Source of the DNA: Monarcha castaneiventris obscurior
Taxonomy: Eukaryota; Chordata; Aves; Passeriformes; Monarchidae
Assembly: GCA_026261815.1 (NCBI GenBank)
Contig: JAMPIT010000484.1
Location: forward strand, 13,304,501-13,368,500
DNA: 64,000 bases
Reading direction: 5' to 3'
Below are positions 48,961 to 61,887 of this stretch, piece after piece. The notes beneath the pieces were generated by a model. The model was not told the DNA's origin, did not search any database, and worked only from the letters and a program-made list of their open reading frames with translations. Made by a program: the position numbers and the translations under genes. Position 1 is the stretch's first letter; each line of letters opens with the position of its first letter.

Positions 48961-49340
48961 TGCCTGATGTTCCTGCCCTGATGTTCCTTTATGGTTCACT
49001 CCTGCATAACAACTCCTGAAGGGGAGAAAAACCAGCCCCTCCCGCTCTGTTCCCTCAGCATACCTTTACTGAGAGAGAAAACGGAGATTTGGATGGACCT
49101 GTGCAGTTGGCTGTTCCTGCTGCTCTTTTGGCATCATCAGAACAATCCCTTTAAAATCCCAACTTCCCATGAACTTACCCATTCTGATCTGAATTTCGGG
49201 TGCAGGGATTCCTGCTGGCCACCCTAATCTCCCGCCTGGGCAAAGGATTCTTTTCATGCTGATGGCACAAAGGACTTCGTGGCAAGTTTTGCACAGCATG
49301 CGCAAATGAACCGATCTTCTGTTTGCAAGCAGGAGGAGAG
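48961..49340. other. Link between the CpG island and the TTTC array
   Basis: Mixed-composition sequence. Short frames (78 codons plus, 79 minus) have no recognisable domain. No repeat recognised. Confidence 0.45.
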
Positions 49341-49752
<412 letters not shown>

Positions 49753-49965
49753 AGAGTATTCAGTTCATAGTGGCTTTTTCCTTTTACTCATGCAATGTAT
49801 CCCAGGGTAGAGAGGGATTTTCTTGCCAAAAATTGAAGCATATTCTACTTTTGTGGAGGAAATAGCATTACTGTTCAGAAATAGCATTTTACATTTGCTC
49901 TAGAAATCCAGAACAGTTTATAGAGAAGCATTATTCTGCTGATAAAACCAATTTATAAGGTGAAG
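49753..49965. other. Non-coding flank of the TTTC array
   Basis: AT-rich sequence with no feature recognised. Confidence 0.5.
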
Positions 49966-50026
49966 TTATGTGCCAGATTCAATGGGACTTGTCCATGAAT
50001 ATCTGAGGGCAGATTGTTTCTTGAAG
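49966..50026. mobile_element. Possible half of a palindromic MITE-like repeat
   Basis: GATTCAATGGGACTTGT, then CATGAATATCTGAGGGCAG and GATTG follow the right half of the same type of element as at 43150 (a TTCAATGGGA centre, then a TGAGTAACTGAGGGCAG-like arm). Only one arm is visible, so it is either a truncated copy or a chance match. Confidence 0.3.
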
Positions 50027-51334
50027 GCTTGTGTTGCACAGTTCTTTGCAGCTGAATACCAGGCCCAGCTGCAGCAGATATTCTCAAATGAAAATTAAAG
50101 GTAGTTGTAGCTATCTAAAGTAAATATAAACGGAACAAGAGGTATTAATATTAATCTCTAAAACAGAACAGGAAAAAAATGCCTAAAAAAATGTATGTTC
50201 TTCTAAAAGAATGGTAGATATTTTTGATGTCTAAAAGGAATTGTCTTCTAGGGGACCTGATCCAATGTCTCCTTTGGTACCTGAGCAATGGCATTTTCCA
50301 ATCTCCCATCAGCAGCATTTTCTACAAGTATCAGGCAGCAAAGTAAGCATAGACACTCTTTTCTTGATCTTTTTTTTTCTTTTTAAATTTTGATCCCATG
50401 ACATTGAAGATATGGGGAACTGTGGAGTTTTGATGTTAAAGAGTAAATGACTGAAATCACACAGGTCTCAGTGACAAGTTCCTCTTTTCCTTAGCAGAAG
50501 TAAATTCAGGGGTCTGGGCCCAGTCTGAGCATTTTCTTAGTGATCATCCTGCTGACCCCTTGTATCCTTCCATTAGAAAGACTCTTTTATAAGCAATGCT
50601 AAAATGCTAATTAGCAAAGGAGAAATTTTTCACAAAACTATTTCATTTTGTATCAATTATTAAAAACTTCAGAAGTTCTTAATAGAAGAGGGGACACAGT
50701 TTGAACTGCTAGAATATTTGTGAAATTAAATGAAAGCACCTCCAGCTTTCAATTGCCCTTAAGAGGATGAAAGTTAGTTTTTTAAGATCCTAGGACTGCA
50801 TAATACACACAGGCTGTTCCAGCATAAAACTTCACATCTGAAATGCAGTTCCATGTTTTTAAGTGCTTTAGTAACTTAAACAGTAGTGGTGGCAAGACTT
50901 GCTGTATAAAGTAAACAATCGCAGGAGTATAGTCAGCATTTCTCATACCAAGAGAAAATTAGCATGGTAATTAAATTTGCTTCTATGTTGTTTTGCAGCT
51001 GTATTTTTGCTAATCTAATAATCTTGGAAGGCTATAATTACTTGTCTTTTAAGATGCACCTGCTATCTGACCTGGTGTGGCAAGCACAACCAATATTTGG
51101 TTTATTATAATCAGTGCCTGTGGAGGCATTCTGGAGTGCAAAGCAAAAAGAATCACCACTGAGGTCAGCTGATCATTCTCCCTGGTGGGCTTTGAGTACA
51201 ACTCACTCTTGTGTCTCCTGCCATCATCAGTCAGGATTGATTCCTGTCTTTAGTAACAGGTTTAGTAGGAAACAACTTTATTGCAGGAGAATGAACTCTT
51301 TCTGCATGTCTGCTGATTTTGCATGTTTATTTTT
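50027..51334. other. Non-coding stretch, no feature recognised
   Basis: AT-rich DNA without a nameable repeat or gene. Confidence 0.5.
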
Positions 51335-51380
51335 ATATATATGTGTGTGTATATATATATATGTATGTATATATATATAA
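51335..51380. repeat. (TA)n/(TG)n compound microsatellite
   Basis: TA dinucleotides, a short GTGTGTGT block, TA again, then GTATGTAT and TA. An imperfect compound dinucleotide array of about 45 bp. Confidence 0.92.
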
Positions 51381-51406
51381 TATACACTGCCCTCAGTGTA
51401 TATTAT
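51377..51406. repeat. Perfect 13-bp stem hairpin, 4-base loop
   Basis: ATAATATACACTG (51377-51389), loop CCCT, CAGTGTATATTAT (51394-51406). It borders and slightly overlaps the TA microsatellite, so slippage and hairpin formation may be linked. Confidence 0.88.
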
Positions 51407-52684
51407 CTGGTGAAGCAGAAAACATTGTGTATTCAGTGTATTTTTTGTATTTGCGTATTTTCTGTACATATGTTTTCACAGCAGTTTTTTAGGAAAAAAT
51501 ATTGGGTCAGGTGTCCCTTTACTCAAGCTGGTGTTGCAATCTCATGCATTTACTAAATTAGTAAATCTCAGAGGAGATAGTGTGATTAATTAAGCATACT
51601 AATGAGAACAGACTGGTTGCGAGTGGTTGTTAGGGAAAAAATCCCTACCTCTGCTTTTCAGTCCCAGAATCTCTATGGATTAGAGAGGTTATTCTATCTG
51701 AGATCAGTGAAAATGGTACAGTATTTTATGACTAAAAAGAAAGTGAGGGGGCAGGGGAGATGCCCAACCCTGTTGATCACCCTGCAAGTGTCTGTGCTAA
51801 CACCTCCTCAGACTCACACAGTCTGTGTCATTTCCATCCCAAGCATGGTGGGATCCACCATTTCTCTTGTGTTGGTGGGGAGAAATAATAGATGAACGTC
51901 CACTGCTCTGCAAGGAGCAGTGCTGTGTAAAATTGACCTCATAGCTGAGGTGGATGAAGTTTTTAGATCATTTGTTTTACTAAAAAAAAAGAAAAATCAG
52001 GCTGACAAAATCTAGCCAGAAGTAATTCCTCTCAAAATAGAAAATAAACCCTAAATACTTCAATTGGAATGAAACTTGTCTGGCCCCAAAGAAAGAATTC
52101 TATCCAACTTAATTCTTGCTTGTTTTGGGGTAGATGGAAATTCAGTCCTAACATCTGGTCATTCCCATAATTTTCCTCTTTTTCCAGCAAACTCTCTGCC
52201 CAGTTCTGCTTTGCAAATTTTTAACATTCTTCAGAAATGTAAAAAAAACCCCAACCACTCAGCTAACCAACAATAGCAAACCCCAGGGTTAATTGCCTGG
52301 GTGTCCAGTCCTACAGCACAAACACCCTCTGAAAGGAGGTGTTACCACCTACAGCCCTCACCTGTGACCTTGGCTGCTCGAGCCAGGAGTGCTGGACTGC
52401 ACATCCAGTCCTGAGCACTCACCTCTCTCTTCAAAAGCTTGTTCTGTTTTCCTGGACAGCAGCAGCCATGCTCAGAGTGCAGGTCCTGTGCCCTGTGTGG
52501 GGCTGTGTGGTCCTGTCTCTGTGCCTGCAATGAAGAGCACTGGTAGACAAGCAGCTGATGAACATCACTGAGAAGCAAAATTCCAGTGTCAGATATGTCT
52601 GGGAGTGACTCAGCTGAAGGCATTCAGATCACTTCAGATTTATGTGTACCAGAGGGGTGAAATTTGGTAGCTGAGATACTGACA
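51407..52684. other. Non-coding stretch, no feature recognised
   Basis: AT-rich, becoming GC-richer at 52280-52560, where both strands are open for 60-93 codons without domains. An arm-like string at about 52632-52668 (CAGATTTATGTGTACCAG) weakly recalls the palindromic repeat family and is not annotated separately. Confidence 0.5.
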
Positions 52685-52736
52685 ATCATAGAATGGTTTG
52701 GGTTGGAAGGGACCGGAAAGATCATCTGGTTCCAAA
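52685..52736 (-). mobile_element. CR1 3' end, minus strand
   Basis: ATCATAGAATGGTTTGGGTT followed by GGAAGGGACCGGAAAGATCA and TCTGGTTCCAA is the reverse complement of the classic avian CR1 terminus (TTGGAAC-GATGATCTTTAAGGTCCCTTCCAACCCAAACCATTCTATGATT). Only about 50 bp are retained. Severe 5' truncation is typical for CR1. Similarity is high, so it is not among the oldest copies. Confidence 0.85.
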
Positions 52737-55700
52737 AATCTCATTTCTTACTCTCTGCTCTGCAACATTCAGGCTTCATTGTGGGAGGGGAAAAGCTCTG
52801 AATTTCTAAGATGCAGTTTGGGTATAAAACGCCAACAGCATCATACACAGCGTTATACCCATTTATGCTGTATAAATAAATATGCAAAAATGTTTGCTAG
52901 ATTCTGCCTTGCCTATTACTGAAACCAAAAGCATTTGTGCTTCCAAAATGATCCTCAGAGATTTGCTTTGCATTTACAGAGACTTTCAGATTGGCAGGGA
53001 GCCACTGGGCAACTCACTGAAAGTCACTGAAAGCTGAAAGCAATGTGAGGGCTCGACATGGAAACAGTTTCACAGATATTACAGGGCCAAATCAGATTTC
53101 ACTTACAGAGGAGCATGATAACAATAGAAACATATTTCATTAGAAAATAAATATATGATTCCAAAGTGATCTTATTACTGCCTTTATATTTAATATAATT
53201 CTTCCAGATGAAAACAATCCTCAAAATAATAATAAAAAATATCCCAGCAATTCTGCTATCTGTTGAGTAAAGCTGTCGTGAGAAGGACAGTCAGAGCGCA
53301 AACACCTGGCTATGGGATTTGGTTTTGAAGATGTTCAGGCTGAAAGTATTAACTACAACAAGTTCTTTTTTTGGCTCACAGATTTTTAAAAATTATCCAG
53401 TCCATTTGCCCAAAATTACTTGCCATTTATTCAAAATATTGTTTTGCTTTTTGAATAGTACGCAAGTGATTCGCTGTAAGGGTTCACTATTCAAATGTCA
53501 GAAGCCTTGGTGTGGTTGGCTTCTGAAGCAATGTGGGAATGTTTCGGGTTGCTAATGGGTGATTTATGTAATCCAATGAATTGCAAATTGCAAGCACAAC
53601 AATGGAGAATTAGTGCTATCTTTGAAAGTCTGACTCATCCTCGTAGGCCTCAAGTTCTCCAAGTCTCCAGTGGTGACAAAAGCATGCAGCACACTGGATG
53701 CTTTTAAACTGAGCTGCCTTGGGGATTTATGGATTGAGATGATGTCTTTGGTGAGAGCTGCAGGAAGAGCTCTGCTGAACTGTAGCCATTGCAGATGACT
53801 TTTGTTCAAGATGCAGCTTTAAATCCAGCCCAGGTTGCTTCTTCATGGCAGCTGTGTTTTGTCCTGCAGGCTCTTGAATTTTTCTTAAAGCATCAAAGTT
53901 GCTTGCCACTTCTACCAGGTTTTAGCAGGAAGAGGTGCATTGTTGCTGTTTTGATTAAACCAAAGGAACCAGGGAAGTGCAATCAAGAGCCACATGTGAG
54001 GTCTGTGCCCACACCTCGCACCTGCAGAGGAGCTGTGAGCTCCTGTGAGCTCCTGTCCTGGGGCAGGGACAGGCAGCCTGCACCCACAGCAGCCCTGGCA
54101 CGCCAGGAGCACCGGGTCTGGGGCAGAGGCTGCTGCTGGCAGCTTGTAGGGCTGGGGGAACCCCTCATTGGTGCCAGCTTTAAGGATGGTGCAGCCCCAC
54201 TGCCCTCCCTGCCCCGAGACACCACACACTCGTCCCAGACCGCCCTCACTTCTCCTCCTGGCACCTCACTTCAGTTTCCATGCGACCTGAAGCACAGGAT
54301 GGCTCAGTTTGTAAGCAGAGGTGACATAGCCGTAAATCAGCTAAGTCCTCCAAGATTAAACCAACATTTAAATTCACTTGGTTAGTTCATAATCCCTGTG
54401 CCAAGCAGGGAAGCAGGCAAGATGTGCCTTTGAGACCAGCATCTGCCCAGCAGCAAATGTTGCAAGTAAAATTAAATCATGCTGGACCATGCTGGAGCAA
54501 GAATTTCCAAGGACACTCATTATTGTTCAGGCTTTTAAAAGGTATTTTGTAACAATAATCGACCCTCTGCTGAAGCACATGAGAGATGGTGTGGACTGGT
54601 GGTTGGGCAGGATGTAGGGAAGCAGATGGAAAGGGAAAAGTGCCACCAGTTAGGCTGAAGTATTGCTAATTTTACCTGTAGTCCTTAGAGAAAATGTGTC
54701 CTGTCAATAAAGGCAATGGACCAAACAGGAGTTTATATTGGCATATTGAAATGAACAGGATCACAAGTACAAACAATACACTTGAGAAATAATTCTCCTA
54801 CACCTGATGAAGCAGGTTCAGTGTTGGGATGACTGGATAGAGGATTTGGTAGCCTAAACAGGGGACAAAAGCTTTTTATGTACAGACTTCTCTGCATCTC
54901 TGATCCTCAGCTCTTACACGTTACAGATCCCAGAGATGTGTTCAAAACTCCTGCCCAAAGTGGGGTCCTGCAGAGGGTCAGGCATGCTGGGGGCATGGCA
55001 GCATTCCTGGCAAGCGTTTCCTGTAACTCTGGTTTGGCTCTATGATGGGAGTTGCTGTGTCTGTATCAGACTAAGAACACCAGATTGGCTTTGTCACCAG
55101 TTTATGCTGGGGGGGCTGTATGCTAGGCTGCCTTTTGGCAGGGTGTGGGGAGAACAGCTGTACAGCCAATAATTAATTCCGTAATTGCTCTAATCTAGAC
55201 CAAAACTAATTCAAACCTTAGATGGAAACACAGTGCTGGCAGGGCTGTGATCAGCTCTCTGTGGAGCCAGGAAATGTTAATGAAAATAGGTTCAGCAAGG
55301 AGAAGGAGCTCAGCAGACCTGAACCCCATTATTAGAAGTGCAAAGGAGCCTTTTGAAAGTTAGATTTCCAAAATGCAGGTATGATTAGTTTCCCTGAAGA
55401 AATTAGCAAATTGTCCCCATTGACTGAAGAAGTGGCATTTTTGAAGTGTGAGTTATCAGAGCTGTTCAAAGCAAACATATGGCAAAAGCTTTTCACAATG
55501 AGCTGAATATGTAGCTGATAGTGAGTGGAAGACCTTGAGCTCAACTATCCAAATGAGTACTCTTGTCTTAGCTATGCCAGTTTTCTTATGAGGGATTCTT
55601 TAAATAACTGCATAAATAAAGAAACTAACACACTTTCTCAATGCCTTTGGGTATCCACCTTTGATTTTAATTTTCTGCCTCATAGAAAATGCTGTTTGTA

Positions 55701-56126
55701 TATTACAGTGGTGAAACACCATCAAAATATCTTTACATGAAACATAAAAAGGAAACCATATAGCAGAACAGAGCAAACTGTCAGTGACCGCAATACCAAC
55801 TGTACAGCCTTTCATTGCAGTGCTCCTCGCCAGTAACGATGCCTTGCATGTATAATTGCAAGTTTCTAAATGTATTACTGGCTTTCCGAGGGAATTACTA
55901 CAGAAATGATCCACAACATTTTTCTGTATTTCATTTGCAACAGCTTCACAAGCTTTGCCCTTTCTCTTTGCCATGAAATTGGAGGAATCTGTGGGGCTCC
56001 CACTGAAAAATATGAAAGCACTCATGCCCTGGAATTGAACACTGATATTTGTAATGGCACCTTCAACAGACTTATTGAAGTGCTGTTTATGAACAAGTGC
56101 TTGGCATGAAAAAAGCCTACTTGGCC
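52737..56126. other. Non-coding stretch with one GC-rich patch
   Basis: Mostly AT-rich. The interval 53080-53112 (GGGCCAAATCAG, then TTTCACTTACAG) resembles one arm of the palindromic repeat family but has no second arm. The GC-rich patch 54000-54290 includes a short direct repeat of TGTGAGCTCC and an overlapping pair of domain-free frames (198 codons plus at 53789-54385, 105 minus). A 141-codon minus frame at 55600-56025 also has no recognisable similarity. Confidence 0.5.
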
Positions 56127-56171
56127 ACTATATAATATATAGTATATAATATATATATAAAAATATATAAA
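56127..56171. repeat. AT-rich low-complexity tract
   Basis: An irregular TATA/ATAT run of about 45 bp with partial self-complementarity. Confidence 0.85.
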
Positions 56172-57338
56172 TTCTCTGCAAGTATTTAAATGTACACTTT
56201 TGCAGTCCCTCACTGTTGCTCACTGACAGCCACGGGCACAAGGCTGCCATTTCAGTGGTTACTGTGAAAAGAGTGGAGGCAGAAGTGTACCTATGATTGT
56301 TGAGATGATGAAAAATTTCTGCGTACAAGGAGAAGGTGAATATTTACTCTGAGTGCCTGTCCTGTAAGTCAGCCTGTCCTTGGCAAGAATCAAGGAAACT
56401 TAGTAAACATCTGTTACCTTTGATTAAAGTCTATTTAGTGCATTTCAGATGTGTTAACCTTTGTAATCACGGGTTGGGTTTGGCTTTTCTTGACCTATTA
56501 AATGCATATTATTTAGGTATTTAAAGTAATTTAAAGTACTGTAAATGAAAAGGTGGTTCCTTCTCTGACAGTGTCAGCATAAATAGGGAGTAAATTTTAG
56601 CTTCATTGATGCTCTTCCCCCTTGTGAATTGTACAGATGAGCACAGAGTCCATCTTTGCATGCCCTAATCCATGAAGTATTGTTAATTCATTATCTGGTG
56701 CACTAATGAACAACAGACATTTAGTTTTTGTTCACTGCTACTTCATACTTATACTATGTTTCCCAGAAGTGAGCCACTTTATTCTAAACTAGAGTTCTGG
56801 AATTTATTATTTTTCCTCCTTGTTTCTGATGACTGCAACTATTTTTCATAAGCAGCCCCATTTCTTTAGTTTGTGCCAGCTATGGAAAAAGGATAATGGG
56901 GGGAAAATAAATCACAAATATGACAATGGTAATAGCTGGCATGAATGTCCTTTTCCAAAGCACTGCATTTAGCTCTTTAATTTTTTTGCAAAGTGCAGAC
57001 ATAATAGTTTATTGAAGCAGGTCACAGGAAAATTGACTGTCTACTAAAAGATGAGAGGCACCACAAAACAGACGTGTGAGTAGCACAATGACTACTACTG
57101 GTGCTGGAACATGACGGGAGCAGACATGGAACTATTGTCTGTGCTTTGCTAAACCAGCAACTGAGCTCCCTCTGCTCCAGGAACTGCACACCAAAAGTTT
57201 TGGTCCTCAACTTCTATCCTTTTCATACTTGTTTCTATTTAAAGAGATCTTTTACCAAGGAAAAAATAATGGTTTTGTGCTTTATGTGGGCTAGGCAGGG
57301 GAGAGCAAACATCCCCCATCCCCTTCCACCAGGTGTGA
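56172..57338. other. Non-coding stretch, no feature recognised
   Basis: AT-rich sequence without a supported gene or repeat. Confidence 0.5.
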
Positions 57339-57598
57339 CACTCACTGGGGGATGAGACAACTCCAACTCCCTGAGCTCAGTGCCCCAGGCCCCCAGGGAG
57401 GGACAGGAGCAGGGGGTCCAGGGCTGGACATGCACTTCCACCACCACAATGAGGGCTGCACTGGCTGCCAGGGCCAGATACAACCCCCTGTACTGTCCCC
57501 ACTGAAGGGGCTGATCATCATCAACCACCTTCTCCAGAGCACCTCTTTATAACCCAATAAAGGCTGTGTAACTGAGTTAATAACACAGTCACTCACTG
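57339..57598. other. GC-rich segment bracketed by a 9-bp direct repeat
   Basis: CACTCACTG occurs at 57339-57347 and again at 57590-57598. Between them, about 170 bp are much richer in G and C than the flanks, followed by a TTTATAA word, an AATAAA (57556-57561) and about 28 bp to the second repeat copy. A 66-codon plus frame (57352-57552) fills most of the segment but has no recognisable domain. The layout fits a short retroposed 3' end with a target-site duplication and a lost A-tail, or a small unidentified mobile element. A chance 9-mer repeat is possible. Confidence 0.3.
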
Positions 57599-60480
57599 CA
57601 AGGAAGCTTAAAATTCAGTATTGAAAATTTGCTATCACATCCAATTTTATTAGTACATTTCTGTTGGATACAGCATGATTAACATGTTTTACTTCTTCTG
57701 TAGTGCTTCACAGCCATTTTTTATTCAGATGTATGATTTGGGCTGAATAAACATTTGTATATCCCTTGCCTTTATTATCAACTGTTTTTAGAGTAGCTCA
57801 TTGAAAATGAATTAGTAAAAGTGAAATCTCATTAATGTAATGGAGAGGACAGGACACACTTATATTTAGATTCATGTCTGCCTTAATCAAAATCAAAATC
57901 TCTCTCTTTATAGTTGTCCAGAGAGACTGCAGCTTCAGTTTTGACTGATACTGGCACAGAACACAGAACTGGAATCATGTCCTTGTGCCTCCCATGGGGT
58001 TCACCATCTCAACAGGAGGGAACAGAGTGAGCATCCAGTCCTGAGAGTCTTCTCCAGGAAGGTTCCCATCACACCTGAGAGAGAATTAAGCTAAAGAGGT
58101 CAACTGCAGGTTTAACATTTATATTGATTTTTCTACTCAGAAAAGCAGTGGGCAGATGTCTATAAAACATGTCTAGGCTTAATCTAGTTGGCCACTGGAT
58201 GTCACTGATGGCCTCAGAAATACAATGGTAGCATGTAAAAAAAAGTACATGAACAGGTATTAAAAGCAAACCCTGTACACCATCGATACCTTTGAAGGGG
58301 AAATTAAAAGTGTCTTAGCGGATTTGAAAGATGTCACTACTGGAATTTTTAGGTTCTTAGTGCAAAAGTGTGCAAAACTGTCTCACACTGGTGACAATTT
58401 CTTCTTGTAGTAACAGAATAAAATACCCACAGTTTTCATAAGCTGAAGCAGAACGTTGTTATGATCACAGATAGCCAAACTTGTGAGAGAATAATTGTAT
58501 CTGAAACTCACCCAGGTCAAGGTCAAACATTCCGAAGAGTTTAAAGTGAATTAAATATTTTCTTCTTATTTAGCTCTCTTCTACCCCCTTGCATATCCCC
58601 TTTAACCCTAAATGGGAGCTGCTGGTCTGTCAAAAAGAAAGCACATTCCTGAGCCAGCCTGAAGCAGGAAGTACCAAAGGTCTGGTTTTGTTGGTGTGGG
58701 AGTTTGGGAACTCAGAAAATCCTCTGGCTTTTGGGTGCTCACCCACACTGAAAGGAACTCCTGCATTTGGGGAGTGTACATTTAGATAATGTACCCTAAA
58801 TTTCCAGGAAAGAAAATTGCCTTTGTTTTGGTAGATGAAAATATGATGGTGCCTTTATCCTCTGGGGTGGGGAGATGAAACTGCCCACTAAATTGAGCTC
58901 AGACTCGTGCTGTCTACAGTGGTTTCACATTTGCTAAACACCTGCTGGGCCTGTTGGTAACTAAGACACATTTCTGGAAAGAGCAAATATGGTTGTTATT
59001 TCCCTGCATTTTCCTGGGATAAAAGTTAAATGAGGTTGCACGAGACTGAGAGTTGAGTTACTTCTCTTGGAGTGCCTCAGCAAAAACAAGTGACAACTGC
59101 AAATGGAGACTAATCGAAAAATAAGGTCATTAAACATCTGAACACATCCAGTGCTGGCGAAGTTATTTTTGGAAGACTACACAGCCATAGGCTGAGCTGA
59201 GTTCCTAGCAGGACTAGAAAGACAAGGCTGCTGAATGCACTCTGCAGAGCTAGAAGGCTGCTGAAACCAAAAATTCAGGGGTTAATTTTCATACTAAGCT
59301 CACATTTAGAAAAACATGAAACAGATGTTCATATCAAAATCTGGTATTTTTCCGTAAGAGCCTAACATGAAAAAGAAGTGAAGTTAAAGCATGCATGCTA
59401 ATAGCTCCTTTCAAATAGTTTAGTCTTTTTCAAATGCATAGATGTTCAGAAAATCTCAGTCTAAGCAATTCTGGGTAATGTGAAAAAAAGTCTCTGCTGG
59501 CCTAAGCTAACAGAGTAACTGCTTTATCTCAACAGGAAAGAACTTTCCTCTTGGGGTGCTCTGTCTCACCATCAAATTCTTGTGTTAAATTAACTTATTA
59601 ATCGGTGTGTACGTATGTCTATATATAAGGATAACACGTGGCAAACAGGCAACCTGCACAGGGAGATACAACCATGCTGAGGCTGCTCTCAGAAAGAACA
59701 ACCCAAACTGTAGTTTAAATGGTCCTTTGCCAGGTCCCTCTATGATCAAAGCTGTAGCAATAGTCAGACATGACACCATGAATGAGAAATGTGGCACAAA
59801 TAACCCAGAATCAGTGGTGCATTGTACTTAGCCTTTTTCCAGCAGTTTGCTGTGTTAGTACTTTGGCCATCTGACACCTGGGCAGCCCCTGGATCACGAC
59901 AGGCTCTGCAGCTGCTCTGTTTGCTGTGGCTCACCAGGCTCTGGATGCAGCTCCAGTGACTGCATGTGTGAATCCCTGCCTGTTTCTCCAGCTGACTTCC
60001 AGATAGACACTGTAGCAGATTAGAGCTGCTGCTATTTTTGTAAATCTAGATAAAAGTAGAAAAAATACATAATTATTTTGGGTAAAGTCAACTTCACTGA
60101 CACTAGAAGCTTTGTGAATGATACTGAAGATACTGCTTGTGCAGGCATGTTTTTGTCAGTCTGCTCAGAACAGCTCTAGTTTAATCTAACTACACTTCAG
60201 CACTTCTACTGCCTGCAATTCCTTATCCAGAACATTTTTTCCAGCTGTGTTGACTGGCTCTTTCAGAGATTCTTGACATTTTGTCTCAAGGCCATGCAGA
60301 TTTAGCTCCATGAAGGATTTACATGTTAAAACCCGCAAAGGGCAGAGGCTGATCAGGGGTCCAGCAAGAGCTATGCTGTGCCTCTGATGCCGCTGATAGC
60401 AAGAGGGGATCATGCCATACACAGCTCACCTTTCTGTCCCTGCCAGTCCACAGGACTGGCCAGTTTTTGGTACCCTTTTA
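57599..60480. other. Non-coding stretch, no feature recognised
   Basis: AT-rich DNA. Short GC-richer part at about 59870-60010. No gene, RNA or nameable repeat. Confidence 0.5.
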
Positions 60481-60685
60481 TGCACCTTTTCTAGTTCTAC
60501 TAGTTTTGCAATGTAGGACACCACGATTGTGCATGGTATTTAAAATACAGGCACAGGATAGTTCTCAGTTTTTTCTTTCCTAATAATTCCTTATGGTCTA
60601 GCTTGCTGTGAACTGGTGTTCTCCTAAATACATCTGCCACGGCCCCAGATCTCATTCCTTGGGAGTGCTGGTGAGTTCCTCAGTG
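60481..60685 (-). mobile_element. Old CR1-type LINE fragment, 3' region, minus strand
   Basis: TGCACCTTTTCTAGTTCTAC opens the match. Further landmarks come in the expected order: a GCATGGTATTTAAAATACAG segment, CCTAATAATTCCTTA (about 60580) and CCACGGCCCCAGATCTC (60637-60653). These are the reverse complement of the region near the 3' end of CR1/L3-type elements, whose forward sense reads like CTGGAGAAGGTGCA. Divergence is heavy and there is an internal loss between 60600 and 60630. Clearly older than the CR1 copies at 52685 and 62850. Confidence 0.62.
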
Positions 60686-61851
60686 TCTCCCTTTTGCTCT
60701 GTGTGGGACTGTGTGTTCATTGCCATACAATTCTTCTGCAGTGCTTTTTTCAGAACATGGTATCAGCAGCAAGTGTTGCCAGCTCATTTGTTGTCCCTTT
60801 TCCAATTTACGGTGGTTGCAAAGCCAATTTTCATTAGTTAGGGCCTTTAACAATCTCTGGCATTTTGCTTGGGAACTGCAGGAGGTTTTAGCAGTAAAAA
60901 GTCTGGCAGACGTAAGTTGATCTCTCTGGCACAATGAATATATATGGTGCAGAGGAGGGTCAGTGAACCATTTAGGATACCTTATGTGACAAGTAGGGAA
61001 ATGCCCATATCTAGCCTAAAATACTGCTCTGTATCACTGCAACTGAGAGGTGAAATGGGGGTGGAAAGGAAAGCACCTTTTCGGGGTTATGAAGCCGTTG
61101 TGTTTGTAAGTGACTCAGTCTGAATAACCTAATGCATGGTGCTCCAAGAGCTGTACCAGGACACACCTCTGATAAGTTACAGACACACTTGTCCAAAACT
61201 CCTGGCATTGGGCTGTGGCAGGAGCAGCCCAGGCAATGTGCAGCTCAGTCAGGTTTGCTGCAGAGGTGTTAGAAGGAGAAAAATGATGGCAGTGTGGGCA
61301 TTTGTTAATCCCAGTGAGAGGCCCCGCGTTGGTGCAGCAAGCAGTGAGGTGACAGGATGCGTGCACACAGAGGTTGGGAAAATTGGAACAGTTGGGCAGC
61401 AGGGAAGGAGAAGGGGCCAGGTATAGTCTTTGGAAGGACTAGGCTGACTTTGAGAGCAGCTTCATTCATTTTATACTAATTGATATTTATAGCAAATTGA
61501 TATTGCTAATCTAGGACTAAAGCACATCTCGCATACTTTGCTATGGAACTTGAGACTGAGGCAACTAAGTGGGTGTTTATAAAGCAGACTTTTCCTCCTG
61601 AAAGGAAGAAAAAAACCCAACCAGCTGATGCTCTCTGACACCTGCTAATAATCTTTTATTAATCTTGTGGAGAATTGTCCAAAAATAGCTGAGCTTTGAA
61701 AGAGTAAAGCCATGTACAGGAAACACTGCAATGGTGTTGGGATAGCCATGGGTCTGGCTGGAGAACCTCTGCTTCCTCCTGTGCTTTCTCCCATTTCTAT
61801 TCCTGATATTCTGAATCAAGTATCTAGCCAGGGCTTTAATCTCAATAAGAC
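60686..61851. other. Non-coding stretch, no feature recognised
   Basis: Possibly further decayed LINE sequence up to about 60740. The remainder has no nameable feature. Confidence 0.45.

Positions 61852-61887
<36 letters not shown>
61852..61887 (+). repeat. (TAA)12 microsatellite
   Basis: 36 bp of uninterrupted TAA units, 12 copies. Likely length-polymorphic. Frames crossing it give Asn- or Ile-runs, which are artefacts. Confidence 0.98.

Noticed and set aside
53789..54385. 198-codon plus-strand frame
   Set aside because: GC-rich patch with an overlapping minus frame; no similarity recognised and no promoter or splice context.
55600..56025. 141-codon minus-strand frame
   Set aside because: No recognised domain; partly overlapped by an open plus-strand frame.
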